Below are positions 45,018 through 45,441 of a stretch of 45,441 nt of DNA, in pieces (positions within the stretch are counted from its first letter, which is position 1; each line of letters opens with the position of its first letter). The notes beneath the pieces are model-generated. The model saw nothing but the letters and a program-made list of their open reading frames with translations, made no database searches and was not told the DNA's origin. The position numbers and the translations under genes were made by a program. The DNA is from Pseudomonadota bacterium. Lineage in GTDB: Bacteria; SAR324; XYD2-FULL-50-16; JAHJRI01. The stretch is from assembly GCA_022360105.1 (NCBI GenBank), contig JAKSDL010000280.1, positions 1 through 45,441 on the forward strand. The letters run 5' to 3'.

Positions 45018-45386
45018 TTATCCTTTTTTGGTTCCGTATTTGGATCGACCCTGCTTCCGGTCCGTAACACCTTGAGTATCCAATGTTCCCCTGATGATAT
45101 GATAGCGCACACCAGGAAGGTCTTTTACCCTGCCGCCCCGGAGAAGAACAACGGAGTGTTCCTGAAGATTGTGTCCAATACCGGGGATATATGACGTCAC
45201 TTCCATTCCGTTGGTCAGACGAACCCTGGCAACCTTTCTTAGGGCTGAGTTCGGCTTCTTTGGTGTGGTTGTATACACCCTGGTGCAAACGCCACGTTTC
45301 TGAGGGCATGCCTGCAAGGCAGGAACGTTGTTTTTTTCCTGAATCTTCTTGCGACCTTTTCTTACCAATTGGCTTAATGTAGGCAT
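45018..45386 (-). CDS. rpsL: 30S ribosomal protein S12
   Basis: S12 sits at the decoding centre. The 122-aa sequence is complete, with the [12 protein letters not shown] loop carrying the Lys of the streptomycin-sensitive form (Lys42 in E. coli numbering), and [26 protein letters not shown]. Nothing suggests streptomycin resistance. It is the first visible gene of the str segment; 55 bp of upstream sequence remain, without a complete promoter. Confidence 0.98.
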   Translation of the reverse strand: MPTLSQLVRKGRKKIQEKNNVPALQACPQKRGVCTRVYTTTPKKPNSALRKVARVRLTNGMEVTSYIPGIGHNLQEHSVVLLRGGRVKDLPGVRYHIIRGTLDTQGVTDRKQGRSKYGTKKG

Positions 45387-45441
45387 ATGCTTTTCTTTGA
45401 TTGCCGTTCTTCCTTTTCAATGCGTTTGGTCTTATGAGCCG

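Noticed and set aside
44950..45420. 156-codon minus-strand frame over rpsL and rpsG
   Set aside because: It lies in another frame of the genuine S12 gene and has no conserved residues.

Overview
This window is about 45 kb of chromosomal, gene-dense DNA of moderate to low G+C from a Gram-negative bacterium. An outer-membrane-type lipoprotein, a periplasmic Slt-type transglycosylase and a secreted CsgG/FlgT-like protein all point to a periplasm. Several signs fit a lineage in or near the FCB/Calditrichota-like groups: a Lys/Ala-rich tail on RNase E/G, an acidic tail on L17, mixed use of Shine-Dalgarno sites, and a DapA that resembles the plant-chloroplast type. I cannot fix the phylum from sequence alone. 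No tRNA, rRNA, CRISPR array, IS element or prophage gene is visible.

Layout. (1) 1-6768, plus strand: end of leuS, a SEC-C methionine aminopeptidase, a 575-bp gene-free stretch with possible RNA structure and a perfect 14-bp palindrome, RNase E/G, a secreted protein of unknown role, then rplU-rpmA behind a clear promoter. (2) 6810-14100, minus strand: phoH, rsmB, rpe, ispF, a 7TM-HD phosphodiesterase and ybeY, that is, housekeeping for RNA, isoprenoids, pentose phosphate and c-di-AMP. ybeY carries an 18-A homopolymer. (3) 14284-15186: a plant-type dapA, alone, with an inverted repeat upstream. (4) 15236-20049, minus strand: a partner-switching signalling operon made of a STAS protein, a 896-aa protein fusing three receiver-like domains, a SpoIIE phosphatase and an RsbW-like kinase, a lone receiver, and a receiver-phosphatase. 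(5) 20314-24077, plus strand: pdxA, a CheY-like receiver, prmC and a farnesyl-diphosphate-type synthase. (6) 24246-27622: a LolB-like lipoprotein overlapping a lytic transglycosylase, and a divergent orphan gene. (7) 27636-45386, minus strand: a contiguous str-S10-spc-alpha ribosomal cluster from rpsL to rplQ, closed by a strong terminator.

The ribosomal cluster is almost canonical, but rplC (L3) is absent between rpsJ and rplD, where only 33 nt remain. adk, map and infA are absent between secY and rpmJ, where a candidate internal promoter lies; a map gene is found at the other end of the window.

The most system-like feature is the partner-switch operon. Its central protein carries both enzymes that would set the phosphorylation state of the STAS partner, as in Pseudomonas HsbR-HsbA and Shewanella CrsR-CrsA. 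Here it has two additional degenerate receiver domains and a second, kinase-less phosphatase beside it. No sigma factor or other output target is encoded in the window.
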